DNA of 64,000 nucleotides from Rufibacter roseolus (GCF_017916365.1 NZ_JAFMSU010000002.1:1488001-1552000); one strand, 5' to 3'. Shown: positions 17,743-27,721, counted from the stretch's first letter. Translations and numbers: made by a program. The notes: generated from the letters alone by a model not told the origin.

Positions 17743-17835
17743 AACAATGGCTTGGGGCAGGCCTTTGTTTAGAGGTCATTTTCAAAAAATGAGCTAAAAA
17801 CCAAAAGCAAAGCATATCCCTGGAACCTTAACACC

Positions 17836-17869
17836 TTTTGAGCCTGGTTTTGATAAAACAGTCTTAAAA
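17836..17869. repeat. covarying hairpin family copy
   Basis: TTTTGAGcCTGgTTTT / AAAACAGtCTTAAAA, between the SNF2 gene and the convergent lipoprotein gene ending at 17944. A poorer copy lies at about 17762-17800. Confidence 0.5.
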
Positions 17870-17943
17870 TACCTTATGGCGGTGCCTCTTTCCTGGCAAG
17901 AGGCACCTGGAACCGCTAACCTGCGCTTGTCCATTAGAGCTTG

Positions 17944-18735
17944 CTAATCCTTCTCGGTAAGGTCTAGTAAGGAAATGGTGTATTCCTTTGTGGTGGAGTT
18001 ATATGAATAGCTGTACCGCTGGGGGTACAAACCAGGCTGCTGGTAGGCGGCTGGTTGCGGTATGCTCATGGTCTGGGTGCCCACGGTAGGTAAGGTGTTC
18101 AGGAAATCCAGCGTGAACATGGGCTCGTGGAAGATGAAATTGCCGTCATGCGATCCGTAAATGAAGGTCTTGGCGAAGTTCCCCGGTGAATTGTTTATAT
18201 CAGTGATGTCTACCCAGTGGGCGCCCATGCCAGGTACCACTCCCGGCGTAAGAATGTAATTGGTGGGTCTGAACTGCTCGGCCGGCATTTCGTCCATCTC
18301 AACTTGTCCTTGGATAGCGGCTACTTGTGCCTCAGAAATGGTATAAAAATGCAGGTCAAAGTGAGGAACCCCGTAGAGCGGAATAGGTTCGTGGCCCTGC
18401 GGGTTCCAGTCCAGCATCACGTGGTCATAAAGCGTCTCCTCGGCTTGCGCAGGCAAGGCCAGCGTGTACATCCGCATGGCATTTCCCAGCCCAGTGCTAT
18501 TGATCGCCTGCTCAGAGAAGGTAACGCCCAGGGAAGTAGGAGTTCCTGCCTCATCTGTCGTCACCCAGGTTCTTGCGTTCCCCTGGCCCACGGCCACCAC
18601 AGGTCCGTAAAAGGTGCCTTCCAGACTTTCCTCATCGTCGTCTTCACAGGAAGAAAACAGCATGAGACAAGTCAGTGCACTGCACCAGCACATCATCCTG
18701 GTCCAAAATAGATATGAATTGAAATGATTTACCAT
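17944..18735 (-). CDS. TTHB210-like (DUF5602) lipoprotein
   Basis: A 263-residue envelope lipoprotein: signal segment with lipobox LFSSC, then an acidic EDDDEE linker. The mature part contains HFDLHFYTISEAQ, NYILTPGVVPGMGAHWVD and FIFHEPMFTLDFL. These His- and aromatic-rich stretches match the TTHB210-like/DUF5602 family, whose function is unknown. It is convergent with the SNF2 gene. An alternative start at residue 14 would still leave a hydrophobic signal. Confidence 0.7.
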   Translation of the reverse strand: MVNHFNSYLFWTRMMCWCSALTCLMLFSSCEDDDEESLEGTFYGPVVAVGQGNARTWVTTDEAGTPTSLGVTFSEQAINSTGLGNAMRMYTLALPAQAEETLYDHVMLDWNPQGHEPIPLYGVPHFDLHFYTISEAQVAAIQGQVEMDEMPAEQFRPTNYILTPGVVPGMGAHWVDITDINNSPGNFAKTFIYGSHDGNFIFHEPMFTLDFLNTLPTVGTQTMSIPQPAAYQQPGLYPQRYSYSYNSTTKEYTISLLDLTEKD

Positions 18736-19247
18736 GATTCTATTGATTAAAAAGAATTGACACGAAAAGCCCTGAGTTGATAAGGCAGTAAAAATTTACT
18801 GGAGGGAGTGCAGTTTGTGCGGAGAGAACCTGTAAATGAAGGACGTAGGCAACGTCTGAACCAGAGGCAGGAAATTCCTCAACGAGGAAGACGGAAGGAA
18901 ACGGTTTCCCAGATCGGCTGCTTCGCCAAACATGGGCCTTGGGATCGTATTAAGCCTGTTTTTATGGAACAGGAAGTATCCCAGCACCAATTCTAATGAC
19001 AGCTCTTATGTCATCAAAACTCGGGTTATTCAATTATCGGCTGGCTTTAATTTTCATAACGCCAGAAGGTAAACCCAGAATGAAGATATGGATTGCGGCT
19101 ATAACTTGCAATTTTTTAAGATTTAATTATCCTACCTAAATTCAAATCCGTCCATCTTTCCATAGGATGGAACCTGTTAAGTAAACCTCCGGAGCCAGGT
19201 TGGGGTAAAGACAAAGATTCGTTTGTTTTTCACTTAAAACCGAAGGC
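18736..19247. other. intergenic stretch, no gene seen
   Basis: About 510 bp separating divergent genes, so it should hold both promoters. A weak hairpin-family half copy (AAGCCTGTTTTTatgGAACAG) occurs near 18955-18980. The right part (19020-19140) is AT-rich. Nothing else is supported. Confidence 0.4.
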
Positions 19248-20939
19248 GTGGTTTTCAGAAGAATCGCTTTTATCCTCTTTTTCCTGGGCACAGTTGGCTG
19301 CGCGAACAAAGCCCACCAGAAACCAGGACTTGTCACCCAAAAAGCCATGGTAGTCACGGCGCATCCACTGGCCTCGGCCGTGGGGGCCGACATTCTCCGG
19401 CGCGGCGGAAACGCGTTGGATGCGGCCGTGGCTGTGCAGTTTGCGCTGGCCGTGGTCTACCCAGATGCCGGCAATATTGGTGGTGGCGGGTTTCTGGTCC
19501 TGCGGCAGCACGATGGCACGTTGAACACCCTTGATTACCGCGAGAAAGCCCCTACTGCTGCCCACCGCGACATGTACCTGAACGGCCAGGGCGAGGTCAT
19601 AGAAGACCTAAGCTACAAAGGGCACCTCGCCGCCGGCGTGCCCGGCACCGTGGACGGCATGGTGCAGGCGCATGCCACCTACGGCCGCCTGCCCTGGGCC
19701 CAACTGGTGCAACCCGCCATCCTCCTCGCGGACCAAGGGTTTCCGCTCACCAAAAAAGAGGCAAAAAAGCTGAACGAGCAGCGCAAGGACTTCATCCGCT
19801 ACAACTCCCAAAGCCCCGACTTCATCCTGAAAGACCGCTGGCGCCCCGGCGATACCCTGCGCCTGAAAGACCTGGCCCGCACCCTGGAACGGATCAGAGA
19901 CCATGGACGGGCAGGTTTTTACGAAGGCCAAACGGCTGATCTAATTGTGGCCGAGATGAAGCGGGGAACCGGCATTATCACCAAAGAAGACCTGGCGGCC
20001 TACCGCGCGGTGTGGCGCAAACCAGTAACCGGGCAGGTAGGCGATTACCGCGTCATCTCCATGCCCCCGCCCTCCAGCGGCGGCATCGCCCTTATCCAAC
20101 TCCTGACCATTGCCCAGGATTATCAGCTGAAAGCATGGGGCTGGAACACAGTAAGATCTGCGCACCTCATGATTGAGGCCGAGCGAAGGGTTTACGCCGA
20201 CCGGGCCAAACACTTCGGCGACGCCGATTTCTACGAGGTTCCGGTAAAAGGATTGCTGGACACCACCTACATCAAAAGCAGGATGCGGGGCTATACTCCC
20301 AAAAAAGCGACCCCCAGCAAAGACGTCTCCGCGGGAGTTCCGCCGCTTCCCGAAGGCCCCAATACCACGCATTACTCCATCGTAGACCCCGAGGGAAATG
20401 CCGTTTCTGTGACCACCACCCTCAACAGCAGTTTCGGGTGCAAGGTGTTTGTGGGCGGGGCGGGCTTCCTGCTCAACAACGAGATGGACGACTTCAGCAT
20501 CAAGCCCGGCTATCCTAACAGCTATGGTTTGGTGGGCGAAGAAGCCAACGCCATTGCCCCCGGCAAGCGCATGCTCAGTTCTATGACGCCCACCATCCTG
20601 GAAAAAGACGGTAAACTGTTCATGGTCATCGGGGCGATGGGCGGCTCCACTATCATTACCACTGTTTACCAGATCATTCAGAACGTGACGCGGTACGGTT
20701 TCACCATGCAAGGAGCCGTGAGTGCCGGCCGGTTCCACCATCAATGGAAACCTAATTGGGTTTTATCTGAGTGGGGCGCTTTAGGGTTTGGCACCGGTGC
20801 GGGTTTGTGGATCAAAGGCCATAAGATTGTTCCCAGATACGGAGGCATCGGCAGAGCCGCCGGCATCCTGGTGCTCCCCAATGGCCAACTGGAAGGCGGC
20901 GCCGATCCCCGCGGAGATGACGCCGCCGCCGGGTTCTAA
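19248..20939 (+). CDS. ggt: gamma-glutamyltransferase
   Basis: Hydrolyses or transfers the gamma-glutamyl group of glutathione and related peptides in the periplasm or at the cell surface. The precursor (563 residues) self-cleaves before the catalytic Thr in NTTHYSIVDPEGNAVSVTTT (about 375-395), separating large and small subunits. Other conserved parts are RRGGNALDAAVA, GGGGFLVL, PPPSSGG and GGSTIITTVYQ. The start is a GTG at 19248. It gives a hydrophobic signal with a lipobox-like GTVGC, so the protein is probably a lipoprotein. No in-frame ATG precedes the domain. It appears to be monocistronic. Confidence 0.9.
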   Translation: MVFRRIAFILFFLGTVGCANKAHQKPGLVTQKAMVVTAHPLASAVGADILRRGGNALDAAVAVQFALAVVYPDAGNIGGGGFLVLRQHDGTLNTLDYREKAPTAAHRDMYLNGQGEVIEDLSYKGHLAAGVPGTVDGMVQAHATYGRLPWAQLVQPAILLADQGFPLTKKEAKKLNEQRKDFIRYNSQSPDFILKDRWRPGDTLRLKDLARTLERIRDHGRAGFYEGQTADLIVAEMKRGTGIITKEDLAAYRAVWRKPVTGQVGDYRVISMPPPSSGGIALIQLLTIAQDYQLKAWGWNTVRSAHLMIEAERRVYADRAKHFGDADFYEVPVKGLLDTTYIKSRMRGYTPKKATPSKDVSAGVPPLPEGPNTTHYSIVDPEGNAVSVTTTLNSSFGCKVFVGGAGFLLNNEMDDFSIKPGYPNSYGLVGEEANAIAPGKRMLSSMTPTILEKDGKLFMVIGAMGGSTIITTVYQIIQNVTRYGFTMQGAVSAGRFHHQWKPNWVLSEWGALGFGTGAGLWIKGHKIVPRYGGIGRAAGILVLPNGQLEGGADPRGDDAAAGF

Positions 20940-21109
20940 GATTGTTTTTGGGAAACCAGGCTCAAAGTGCAAGGTCAAATACTGGTTACTCTGCTAAAAA
21001 ATGTAGGGGCAATCTCTTGTGGTTGCCCTTGATCATTCCTCTTGAATTCTGATCCTTAGTTATAACACCCACAACGGCAGAAAAACGCTAATTTCCTTCT
21101 TTAGAGAAC

Positions 21110-21309
21110 ACGCATATCGTCCCCCTTTGAAGGGGGTAGGGGGATGACAAAGGCGCATGAAGAACCGATTTGCTTATCTACAGAGCAGAGACTTCAATGG
21201 CGCTCCTCACCATTGGCAACCACAAGGGATTGCCCCTACATATTGAAATGCGTGAGATCAGCAGGTGTAATCATCCCCCTACCCCCTTCAAAGGGGGACG
21301 ATATGCGTG
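21110..21309. repeat. MITE-like element, copy 2 (200 bp)
   Basis: Same ends as the element at 2846-3077: ACGCATATCGTCCCCC on the left, matched by GGGGGACGATATGCGTG on the right, each joined to the TAGGGGGATGAC core. The interior shares AACCACAAGGGATTGCCCC. The 3' flank carries a TTGTTGGTGTTATCACCAACAA palindrome split around 21320-21345. Confidence 0.75.
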
Positions 21310-21418
21310 AGAAACGGATGCCGTTGTTGGTGTTATCACCAACAACCTAATCTGCGGTAACAAGTGCAAGGGATTACTCCTTCAGTTTCAAGCCCCTTTT
21401 GAGAAAAACAGACCTAAA

Positions 21419-22594
21419 TCAAGCTACCTCTCTGGTCTCCACTTCATAGACTTCATTCTCGGAGCGTTGCATTTTGAAGAACATGCGGGAAAAGGGGATC
21501 AACATGAAGCCGGCCAGGGCGAAGGCGATAAAGGAGATTTTGAGGTTGAAGGCGTGGGCCAGGTACCCGATCAGGGGTGGTCCGATGAGCATGCCCACAA
21601 TCCCGAAGGTGGCAATAAGCGAGATGGCGATGCCCGGAGAGTAGGTTTTGGAGGCGCCGGCCAGCGTGTAGGTCATGGGTATCACCGAGGCCGTCCCGAA
21701 ACCCACGAGCGAGAACCCGATCATGGCCGGCCAGAAGGTGGGGAACAGGATGGCCAGCATAATGCCGGAGAAAATGAATACCCCGCTTAGCATATAGGTG
21801 GTGGCCATGCCAATCCTGTCAATGATGAGATCAGACATAAACCTGGAGAGCGCCATGAAGGCCATAAAGGTGAGGTAACCCACCGTAAACACATCTTCCT
21901 TCACCACCTGCTGGAAGTAAATGCCGCTCCAGTCAAACATGCCTCCCTCGCAAACCGCGGCAAAGAACACCAGCAAGCCCAGGAACAGGATGTAAGGATC
22001 GGGTTTGCTCAGGGTCAGTTTGTTCCCGGAGGTGGATCTGTCGTTCTGCAGCAAATAGCGGAAAGAGATGATGGTGGCCAGCACACTGATCACCGATACC
22101 GTGATGAGGTGCGGAACCATGGGAACATCCAGGGAAATGAGTAAGGTGGTGAACCCCACGCCAATGATTCCGCCGGTGCTCCAGAGCCCGTGGAAAGATC
22201 CGTTGATCTTCTTGTCAAACTGCTTCTGCAGCGTAATGGCCTGGGTGTTCACCGAGATGTTGAAGATGCGCATGCTCAGGGAGAACATAAACAACACCAT
22301 AGCCAGGGCCACCGGTGTAGAGGCCAGCCCTATAAAGGAAAGCGCGATGGAATTGAGCAGAAAGCCCACCGAGAGCGGAATCCTGGTCTCAAACCTAGAC
22401 ACGAGCCATCCCGATAACGGCACTCCAATGAGGGAGGAAATGGGCATGGTGAGCAGGATAGTGCCCAACTCGGCCTCGTTCAGGTTCAAGGCTTGTTTAA
22501 TGGTGGGAATTCTGGAGGCCCAGCTGGAGAAATTGAATCCGGAAAGAAAAAAGAACAGGCTGAGGAAAATCCGCTGCTTCTGAATTAACTGCAT
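21419..22594 (-). CDS. MFS transporter (YbjJ-like)
   Basis: A 391-residue inner-membrane protein with twelve predicted hydrophobic segments in two six-helix halves. The start, FFFLSGFNFSSWASRIPTIK, and the interior SFHGLWSTGGIIG are typical of the YbjJ-like subgroup of the major facilitator superfamily. The C-terminal tail (NEVYEVETREVA) is acidic and cytoplasmic. Substrate cannot be inferred; sugar or drug export have been suggested for relatives. It appears to be monocistronic. A GCGC-aaagat-GCGC palindrome sits just upstream of the start. Confidence 0.85.
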   Translation of the reverse strand: MQLIQKQRIFLSLFFFLSGFNFSSWASRIPTIKQALNLNEAELGTILLTMPISSLIGVPLSGWLVSRFETRIPLSVGFLLNSIALSFIGLASTPVALAMVLFMFSLSMRIFNISVNTQAITLQKQFDKKINGSFHGLWSTGGIIGVGFTTLLISLDVPMVPHLITVSVISVLATIISFRYLLQNDRSTSGNKLTLSKPDPYILFLGLLVFFAAVCEGGMFDWSGIYFQQVVKEDVFTVGYLTFMAFMALSRFMSDLIIDRIGMATTYMLSGVFIFSGIMLAILFPTFWPAMIGFSLVGFGTASVIPMTYTLAGASKTYSPGIAISLIATFGIVGMLIGPPLIGYLAHAFNLKISFIAFALAGFMLIPFSRMFFKMQRSENEVYEVETREVA

Positions 22595-22712
22595 CTTAAA
22601 AGTTTAACTGCGCAAAGATGCGCTTAATTATTTCTACATGGGGCACAAACCTTGGGCAGGCGCCGCGCTTTGGCGCCTGCTGCTGAAGGAAAAGGCCAAA
22701 GGTCATACGCGA

Positions 22713-24131
22713 TTAAGAGCCTGAGGGGTAAAGATCTGGTGGCTCGTTTCTGACGGTGATGTTCTGGATGGGCCGCAGCGCCCGGGTACTGTCTATGTAG
22801 ATAAAGGCATCGTAGCGCCTGGGTATCACGGAGGGTACGTAATTGCCCAGGTGCTCCAGTTTGGGGTTGTACACCACCCCAATGGCCCGGTGCCCCACCG
22901 GCCGGTTCAGCACCTTGTTATCCCGCAGGTCTTTTGAAAAGATGATTTTGTCTGTGGGGCTCAACTGGTGCAGGATCTGCTCCCAACTGCCCTGGGTTGC
23001 CGCTGGCACCTCAATTTTCTTCATAGGCGCACCCCAACTGCCGGCCGCTATCACGGTGCCTCTATGAGACCCGAAACCCACGATAAACACATTTTCCTCT
23101 CCGTATTCTTTGCGCACCAACTGCCCTACATTAACCTCGCCGCTGCTGGCCATGTCGGTGTAGCGGGCGTCTCCTACGTGGGTGTTGTGTTCCCACACGA
23201 TGGCTTTGGAGGTAGGGCCGTGGAAATCAAGGAGGCGCTTGAGGGTAAGGGCCATGTGGTGGTCCCGGATGTTCCAGGACTCAGTGTTGCTGTTGACCGC
23301 CGCCCGGTAGTAACGCTCCCCGTTAAGCGCCACCAGGGCGTTCTGCTCGGCCACGAAATGGGCTTCTGTCTGGGGTGTACCATTGGCTTGGCCCAGGTTC
23401 TGCACTTCTTTCCAGAGGCGGCTGGTTTCTCCCCGGCAATTGGCCGAGGCGCGGGCCACAGCCTCGGCGTACTGCATGGCATCGGCGGAGAAAGGCTGAA
23501 AGCACTGGTGCACGCCCCGCGCTGATTTCACCAGGTCTGGGTTGTTCTTCACGTAAGGCATGAGCTCGGTCATGGACTCCCAGAGGCAGTACACATCCAA
23601 CCCAAAGAAGCCTACTTTTTCAGGGGCGGGTTTTCCCTGGTTGTACTTGTTGAGCCAGGTCACCAAAGAGGCGATCTCGTGGTTTCCCCACATCCAGGTA
23701 GGCCAGCGGTCATACTGCTCCAACAAAGATACGGCGGCCGCGCTGTCTTTGGCCGGACCTTTGATGAACTGGTTTACCCGGTAAGAATCGGCCCACTCCC
23801 CTTCCACGGCCACAAAGTCAAAGCCTTTCTCCTGCATGAGCCGTTTGGTGATGGCAGCCCGCCACTGGTAATACTCAAACGTTCCGTGAGAGGCCTCTCC
23901 CAGCAGCACCACCCGGGCATCGCCTATCTCCTGCAGCAGGATGTCAAGGTCGCGTTCGTCTCTCAGCGGATAATTAGGTATCTTGAGCGTAACTGATTTA
24001 TCTTTCTTCTGCGCCACTTGCTGCCCTACCAACTGTGTTCCTGCCGCCTGCGGCTGTGGTGCTTTGTTACAACCCAAACACAGCACGCAAAGCAGAAACA
24101 GAAACCAACAGCCGGTAGACTTTCTCTTCAT
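22713..24131 (-). CDS. erythromycin esterase homologue, lipoprotein
   Basis: A 472-residue protein of the erythromycin-esterase superfamily. It has a lipoprotein signal (lipobox CLGC), so it is envelope-bound, unlike the cytoplasmic EreA/EreB resistance enzymes. Family motifs: VVLLGEASHGTFEYYQWRAAI, with the active-site Glu and His, then FDFVAVEGEW and WEHNTHVGD. ATG at 24131 (MKRKSTG) was chosen over one three codons upstream because it gives a normal signal peptide. Resistance to macrolides should not be assumed; many relatives have other or unknown substrates. Confidence 0.8.
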   Translation of the reverse strand: MKRKSTGCWFLFLLCVLCLGCNKAPQPQAAGTQLVGQQVAQKKDKSVTLKIPNYPLRDERDLDILLQEIGDARVVLLGEASHGTFEYYQWRAAITKRLMQEKGFDFVAVEGEWADSYRVNQFIKGPAKDSAAAVSLLEQYDRWPTWMWGNHEIASLVTWLNKYNQGKPAPEKVGFFGLDVYCLWESMTELMPYVKNNPDLVKSARGVHQCFQPFSADAMQYAEAVARASANCRGETSRLWKEVQNLGQANGTPQTEAHFVAEQNALVALNGERYYRAAVNSNTESWNIRDHHMALTLKRLLDFHGPTSKAIVWEHNTHVGDARYTDMASSGEVNVGQLVRKEYGEENVFIVGFGSHRGTVIAAGSWGAPMKKIEVPAATQGSWEQILHQLSPTDKIIFSKDLRDNKVLNRPVGHRAIGVVYNPKLEHLGNYVPSVIPRRYDAFIYIDSTRALRPIQNITVRNEPPDLYPSGS

Positions 24132-24266
24132 GTGGTCCATACAACACTTCTCTTTCTTCTGATGAATTTATTATCTGATTTGATTTTAGAATTTTAGTTT
24201 TAGGAGGAATTAAGAAGGAAAGTGCAAACCAAAGCCCTTCATCTCCATCCTCTGGCATGTCCCTAT

Positions 24267-25454
24267 TTACAAGCTTCCGGGGGTAATGCCGTGACTGCCG
24301 GTGGTATTATCAGGGTCTACAAAGACGGTTCCCAAGGTTTCAGAATCATCCCGCCGATGGTCAAAAACTACCGGGGCATTCACCTCAGTATCTGCGCCAT
24401 GGCTGCCAGAAACAGAATCCAGCTGACCGGGGGTTCGAGGATAAGTATTGGGCATCGGGGTGATGGGATTACTCCGGACGGCAGAGGTTTTCCTTTTCTG
24501 CTTGTTCCAGAAAATCACCCCTAAAGCGCCGACCAGAGCCACTCCGGCCAAAGCAGAAATGGTTTTCACTTTGCCTTTCCCAGCATCTTCGGGCAACCAG
24601 CCGCCGTTCACCTTGTTCCAGTTGGTGAGGGGCTCATAGAGGTTGCCCTGAAAGGCCCTGGATGGTTTGCTCTTGAAGTGATTGGCCGCGATCATCTTCT
24701 GCATGTACTTGTCAAACAGTAGGGCGGGCGAGGTCAGGCGCTGAAACCGCATCATGCGAGACATGTTTCCCACGGTGACCTGCTCCTTCGGCTTTATGGT
24801 GAGATTGTAGATGGTTCTGGCTACCCGTTTGGCCGGAATAACCGGCTCTGGGGCCTTGATGGCTTTGCCCATGTAGTTACCGGCATGCTGGAAAATAGGC
24901 GTGTCAATGACGGCGGGCAGCACGCAGCAACTATGGATATTCTCCTCATCGGCGAGTTCCTGGGACAGGCTGATGCTCATGCCCCTCACCGCGAACTTAC
25001 TGATGGAATACGGAATAGAGAAAGGCTGCCCTACCAAGGCCACCATGGAGGAAACATTGATCAGCGTCCCGAAGCCCTGGGCCCGGAACTGCCGCACCGC
25101 GGCTCTCGCCCCATAAATATACCCAAACAGGTTGATATCCATGAGCTGGCGGATGTCCTCCGTAGGGATTTCCTCAAAGTGCCCGAACAACCCCACGGCC
25201 GCATTGTTCACCCAGACGTCAAACCCACTGAAGGCTTCCCGGGCCCGGGCCGCCAGCGCGTTCACCTCTTCTTCTTTGGCTACATCGGTCGGCACGGCCA
25301 AGGCTCTCACGCCCAGGCGCTCACATTCTATGGCTACTTCCTCTAACCCAGCCTCAAAACGGGCGGCCAACACCACATCATGCCCTTTACGGGCAAACTC
25401 AAAGGCCGTGGCACGCCCAATTCCGCTAGATGCTCCCGTGATTATTGCTACCAT
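24267..25454 (-). CDS. short-chain dehydrogenase with C-terminal membrane tail
   Basis: Residues 1-250 form a classic SDR Rossmann domain: NAD(P)-binding TGASSGIGRA, the NNAA motif, catalytic Ser in INVSSMVAL and Tyr/Lys in YSISKFA. About 145 extra residues follow. They contain a single hydrophobic segment (ISALAGVALVGALGVIFW, about 305-322) and then a polar, disordered tail rich in Pro, Ser and Gly. The enzyme domain would thus be tethered to the membrane. Substrate unknown. Most SDRs are ~250 residues, so the extension is unusual in length though known in some actinobacterial and bacteroidetal relatives. Confidence 0.8.
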   Translation of the reverse strand: MVAIITGASSGIGRATAFEFARKGHDVVLAARFEAGLEEVAIECERLGVRALAVPTDVAKEEEVNALAARAREAFSGFDVWVNNAAVGLFGHFEEIPTEDIRQLMDINLFGYIYGARAAVRQFRAQGFGTLINVSSMVALVGQPFSIPYSISKFAVRGMSISLSQELADEENIHSCCVLPAVIDTPIFQHAGNYMGKAIKAPEPVIPAKRVARTIYNLTIKPKEQVTVGNMSRMMRFQRLTSPALLFDKYMQKMIAANHFKSKPSRAFQGNLYEPLTNWNKVNGGWLPEDAGKGKVKTISALAGVALVGALGVIFWNKQKRKTSAVRSNPITPMPNTYPRTPGQLDSVSGSHGADTEVNAPVVFDHRRDDSETLGTVFVDPDNTTGSHGITPGSL

Positions 25455-25980
25455 TTCTTTAACATTTTAAATTCCTGATCCGGTAAAGAGGTACGCCCGC
25501 TACCCTGTTAAGTTGGTGGTCCAAAAGGAATTAGGTATTTCCTACATCCATTCATCGTGCTTACCGCAACTGACGATTACCTGACTTATGGGTTTGCTTT
25601 TATTGCCCTTAAGCCGCCGGAAAACACCAAATGGGGAAGAAGGCTGAGAATGGATATAGTAGCTGGTTTAGAAGGGACCCAAACTAAAAAGCACCTCCTC
25701 TTGGGAAAATGAGCCCAAAACGGAAGTGCCTTTTGTATTCCTTATCTCTTGGGTGCAAACCCTTCTTAAAATGGGCAAAAACTTACTTTAACTTCTATTT
25801 CCTGTATTGAAGGTCGTTAAAAGTAAACGTTTGTCACTGGTTTCCATCCGCACCTCCTTTGCTTATTCCCGTTTTCACTCCCTGCAGAAACGTGAAGTTC
25901 TTTCAAGGGCCTGGAGATATACCTACCTAAAACGCATCATCCTAAAAGAATTTAGACCAGGCCACCCTTACCATTAGACT
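25455..25980. other. intergenic stretch with an imperfect hairpin
   Basis: No gene seen in about 525 bp. An imperfect stem-loop at 25685-25735 (AAAAAGCACctcctcTTGGG / CCCAAaacggaAGTGCCTTTT) could act as a terminator, although no gene ends close by. Confidence 0.35.
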
Positions 25981-26817
25981 TTACTGAATACCATAGTGTT
26001 CGTGCAAAATCCTGACAAACTCCTTCTGGCGGTGAGACCACGGAATGTGGCCGCTGCCCGGGATGAAATGGGCCGAAGCCCCGGGGTACCGCTGCAGCAC
26101 GTGTTTGCGGCTTTCCTGGATGGGGTCCTCACTTCCATACACAATGGTAATTTTGAACGGCGTCTGCGGCATGTCCCGCAGCACGGGATAGGTAAGGATA
26201 GATTTGATGGTTTGGTTGATGGCTTTGGCTTTCACGCAGTCAATGGCGAAATACTCCGGGTGCGACTCCTCAAACCCGCGGCTGAAGTTAAGGAGCGCCT
26301 GGCTATAGAATCTTTTATACCCCATGTCACTGCCCAGCGTACCCAATCCCGAGTTCACCAGCATGGCCAGCCACTCAGAAAAGCTGGATTTGGCTTTGTT
26401 GTACCGGGCTATCTCCAGGGATGTCTGGGCCCACTGTCGGCCTGTGCCCGAGGCCGAACTGCACAAGAACAAACTCAGCAAACGGCCCGGGTTTTCCTGG
26501 GCATACACCTGCGCGTACAGACCGCCCCAGGAATGCCCCAGCAAATGGAATTTCTCCAACTGGAAAAGCTCCGCGATGCGGTTAATGTCTGAGTTGTAGC
26601 TCTGCAGGGAGTAGTCGCCGGAAGGGTTGGGCGACTTAAGAGTTCCGCGCTGATGGAAATGGATGACCTGAAAATGCCTGGCCAGGTACTTCACCAGAAA
26701 AGTCATGCCCTCCGGTACCCCGGGCCCGCCATGCAGAAGGATAACCGTTTCGCGCCCGTTTTTAGGAAAAGCGGTGGTAAACAGTTGGGTACCCTTATTG
26801 CCGATGCGCATTTCCAT
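25981..26817 (-). CDS. alpha/beta hydrolase, proline iminopeptidase-like
   Basis: A 278-residue alpha/beta hydrolase. The oxyanion motif HGGPG and nucleophile elbow GHSWGG match the S33/proline-iminopeptidase group. Asp in YGSEDPI and His in GSGHIPW complete the triad. ATG at 26817 (MEMRIGNKG) was taken as start; an upstream start at 26901 would add 28 polar residues without family support. No signal peptide. It is the last gene of a minus-strand run with N-formylglutamate amidohydrolase and LD-carboxypeptidase genes (gaps of 105 and 88 bp), all potentially acting on amide bonds. Confidence 0.8.
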   Translation of the reverse strand: MEMRIGNKGTQLFTTAFPKNGRETVILLHGGPGVPEGMTFLVKYLARHFQVIHFHQRGTLKSPNPSGDYSLQSYNSDINRIAELFQLEKFHLLGHSWGGLYAQVYAQENPGRLLSLFLCSSASGTGRQWAQTSLEIARYNKAKSSFSEWLAMLVNSGLGTLGSDMGYKRFYSQALLNFSRGFEESHPEYFAIDCVKAKAINQTIKSILTYPVLRDMPQTPFKITIVYGSEDPIQESRKHVLQRYPGASAHFIPGSGHIPWSHRQKEFVRILHEHYGIQ

Positions 26818-26922
26818 GGTCTTCGCTTTTAATGTGTAAACTCCGTTTCTCTGCTTCTTCCCTTTTTCCGGCTCAAAAACCACGGACTGACTTACCCTCA
26901 CTCCTTGCAGGAAAGGTCACTT

Positions 26923-27633
26923 TTAACTTTCTCCAGCAATGGCCGATTTCACCGCCGCCGTCATTTCTGCCAGCAGCTTTTGCCACACCTCGGGCTCCCC
27001 GGCCAGGAAGAACTTCTGGTTGATCTCCAGCTCAAAGCCGGCGTACTGTTCATTGCTAAACTTCTTCCGGAGGTACGTGGGAAAACCGTCATCTACCCCG
27101 GGGTACGGCGAATTGTACAGCACTTTCCGGTCTGGGCTCTGCCTCTGGAACTCGGCTTGCATGATGGCAGCGTATTTCTTCTCCCTTGACCTGGCCGGGT
27201 CAAACAGAATCCCGATATCCGCCTCCCGCACCTCTCCTTCTTTGGCCGGCGTGAACGTGTGCACCGCCAGGTGCAGTACCTGCTGCCCCTTAGCAATCTC
27301 GGCTTTGATCTTTTCCTCCACCTCGTTCCGATGCGGGTAGTAGTATTCGTTCAAAATGTGTTGCTTCTCTTTCTGCGGCAGGGGTTTGGTGAATTGGGAA
27401 AACAGCTCGTCACTGTCCAGCGACCTGTTGCCCTCCACCAGCAACCTTGAATAAGTGGTGTAGAACAAGGGCAGGCCCAGCTCTGAGGCAAGATGTTTGG
27501 CCAGGCGGAGTGCCCCAAAATCAATGGCCTTATGCGAATAAAGCTCCTCCTCCTTGCCTTTGAACAGGTGCTGGTATTGGTCCGGGATGTCATTGCCGGC
27601 ATGTTCACAGGTCAGGAGGCAGGTCACAGGCAT
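26923..27633 (-). CDS. N-formylglutamate amidohydrolase family protein
   Basis: A 236-residue member of the FGase family, which typically hydrolyses N-formyl-L-glutamate in histidine degradation. The hallmark start LLTCEHAGNDIP supplies metal-site Glu/His. Also visible are SRLLVEGNRSLDS (the family NRS motif) and LAVHTFTP with its His. No other hut genes (histidine degradation) are near. Many family members have other or unknown substrates, so the specific reaction is uncertain. Confidence 0.8.
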   Translation of the reverse strand: MPVTCLLTCEHAGNDIPDQYQHLFKGKEEELYSHKAIDFGALRLAKHLASELGLPLFYTTYSRLLVEGNRSLDSDELFSQFTKPLPQKEKQHILNEYYYPHRNEVEEKIKAEIAKGQQVLHLAVHTFTPAKEGEVREADIGILFDPARSREKKYAAIMQAEFQRQSPDRKVLYNSPYPGVDDGFPTYLRKKFSNEQYAGFELEINQKFFLAGEPEVWQKLLAEMTAAVKSAIAGES

Positions 27634-27721
27634 AGGTATCAGAATAAAGCGTAAGGTATTTTCAAGCCGATTTCAGAAAACAGCCCCTAAACACAGGAAC
27701 CGCTTTCCCACCAGATTAAAG

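Noticed and set aside
22713-24131. Calling this gene a macrolide-resistance determinant
   Set aside because: Only the superfamily motifs are seen and the protein is an envelope lipoprotein; resistance cannot be inferred.
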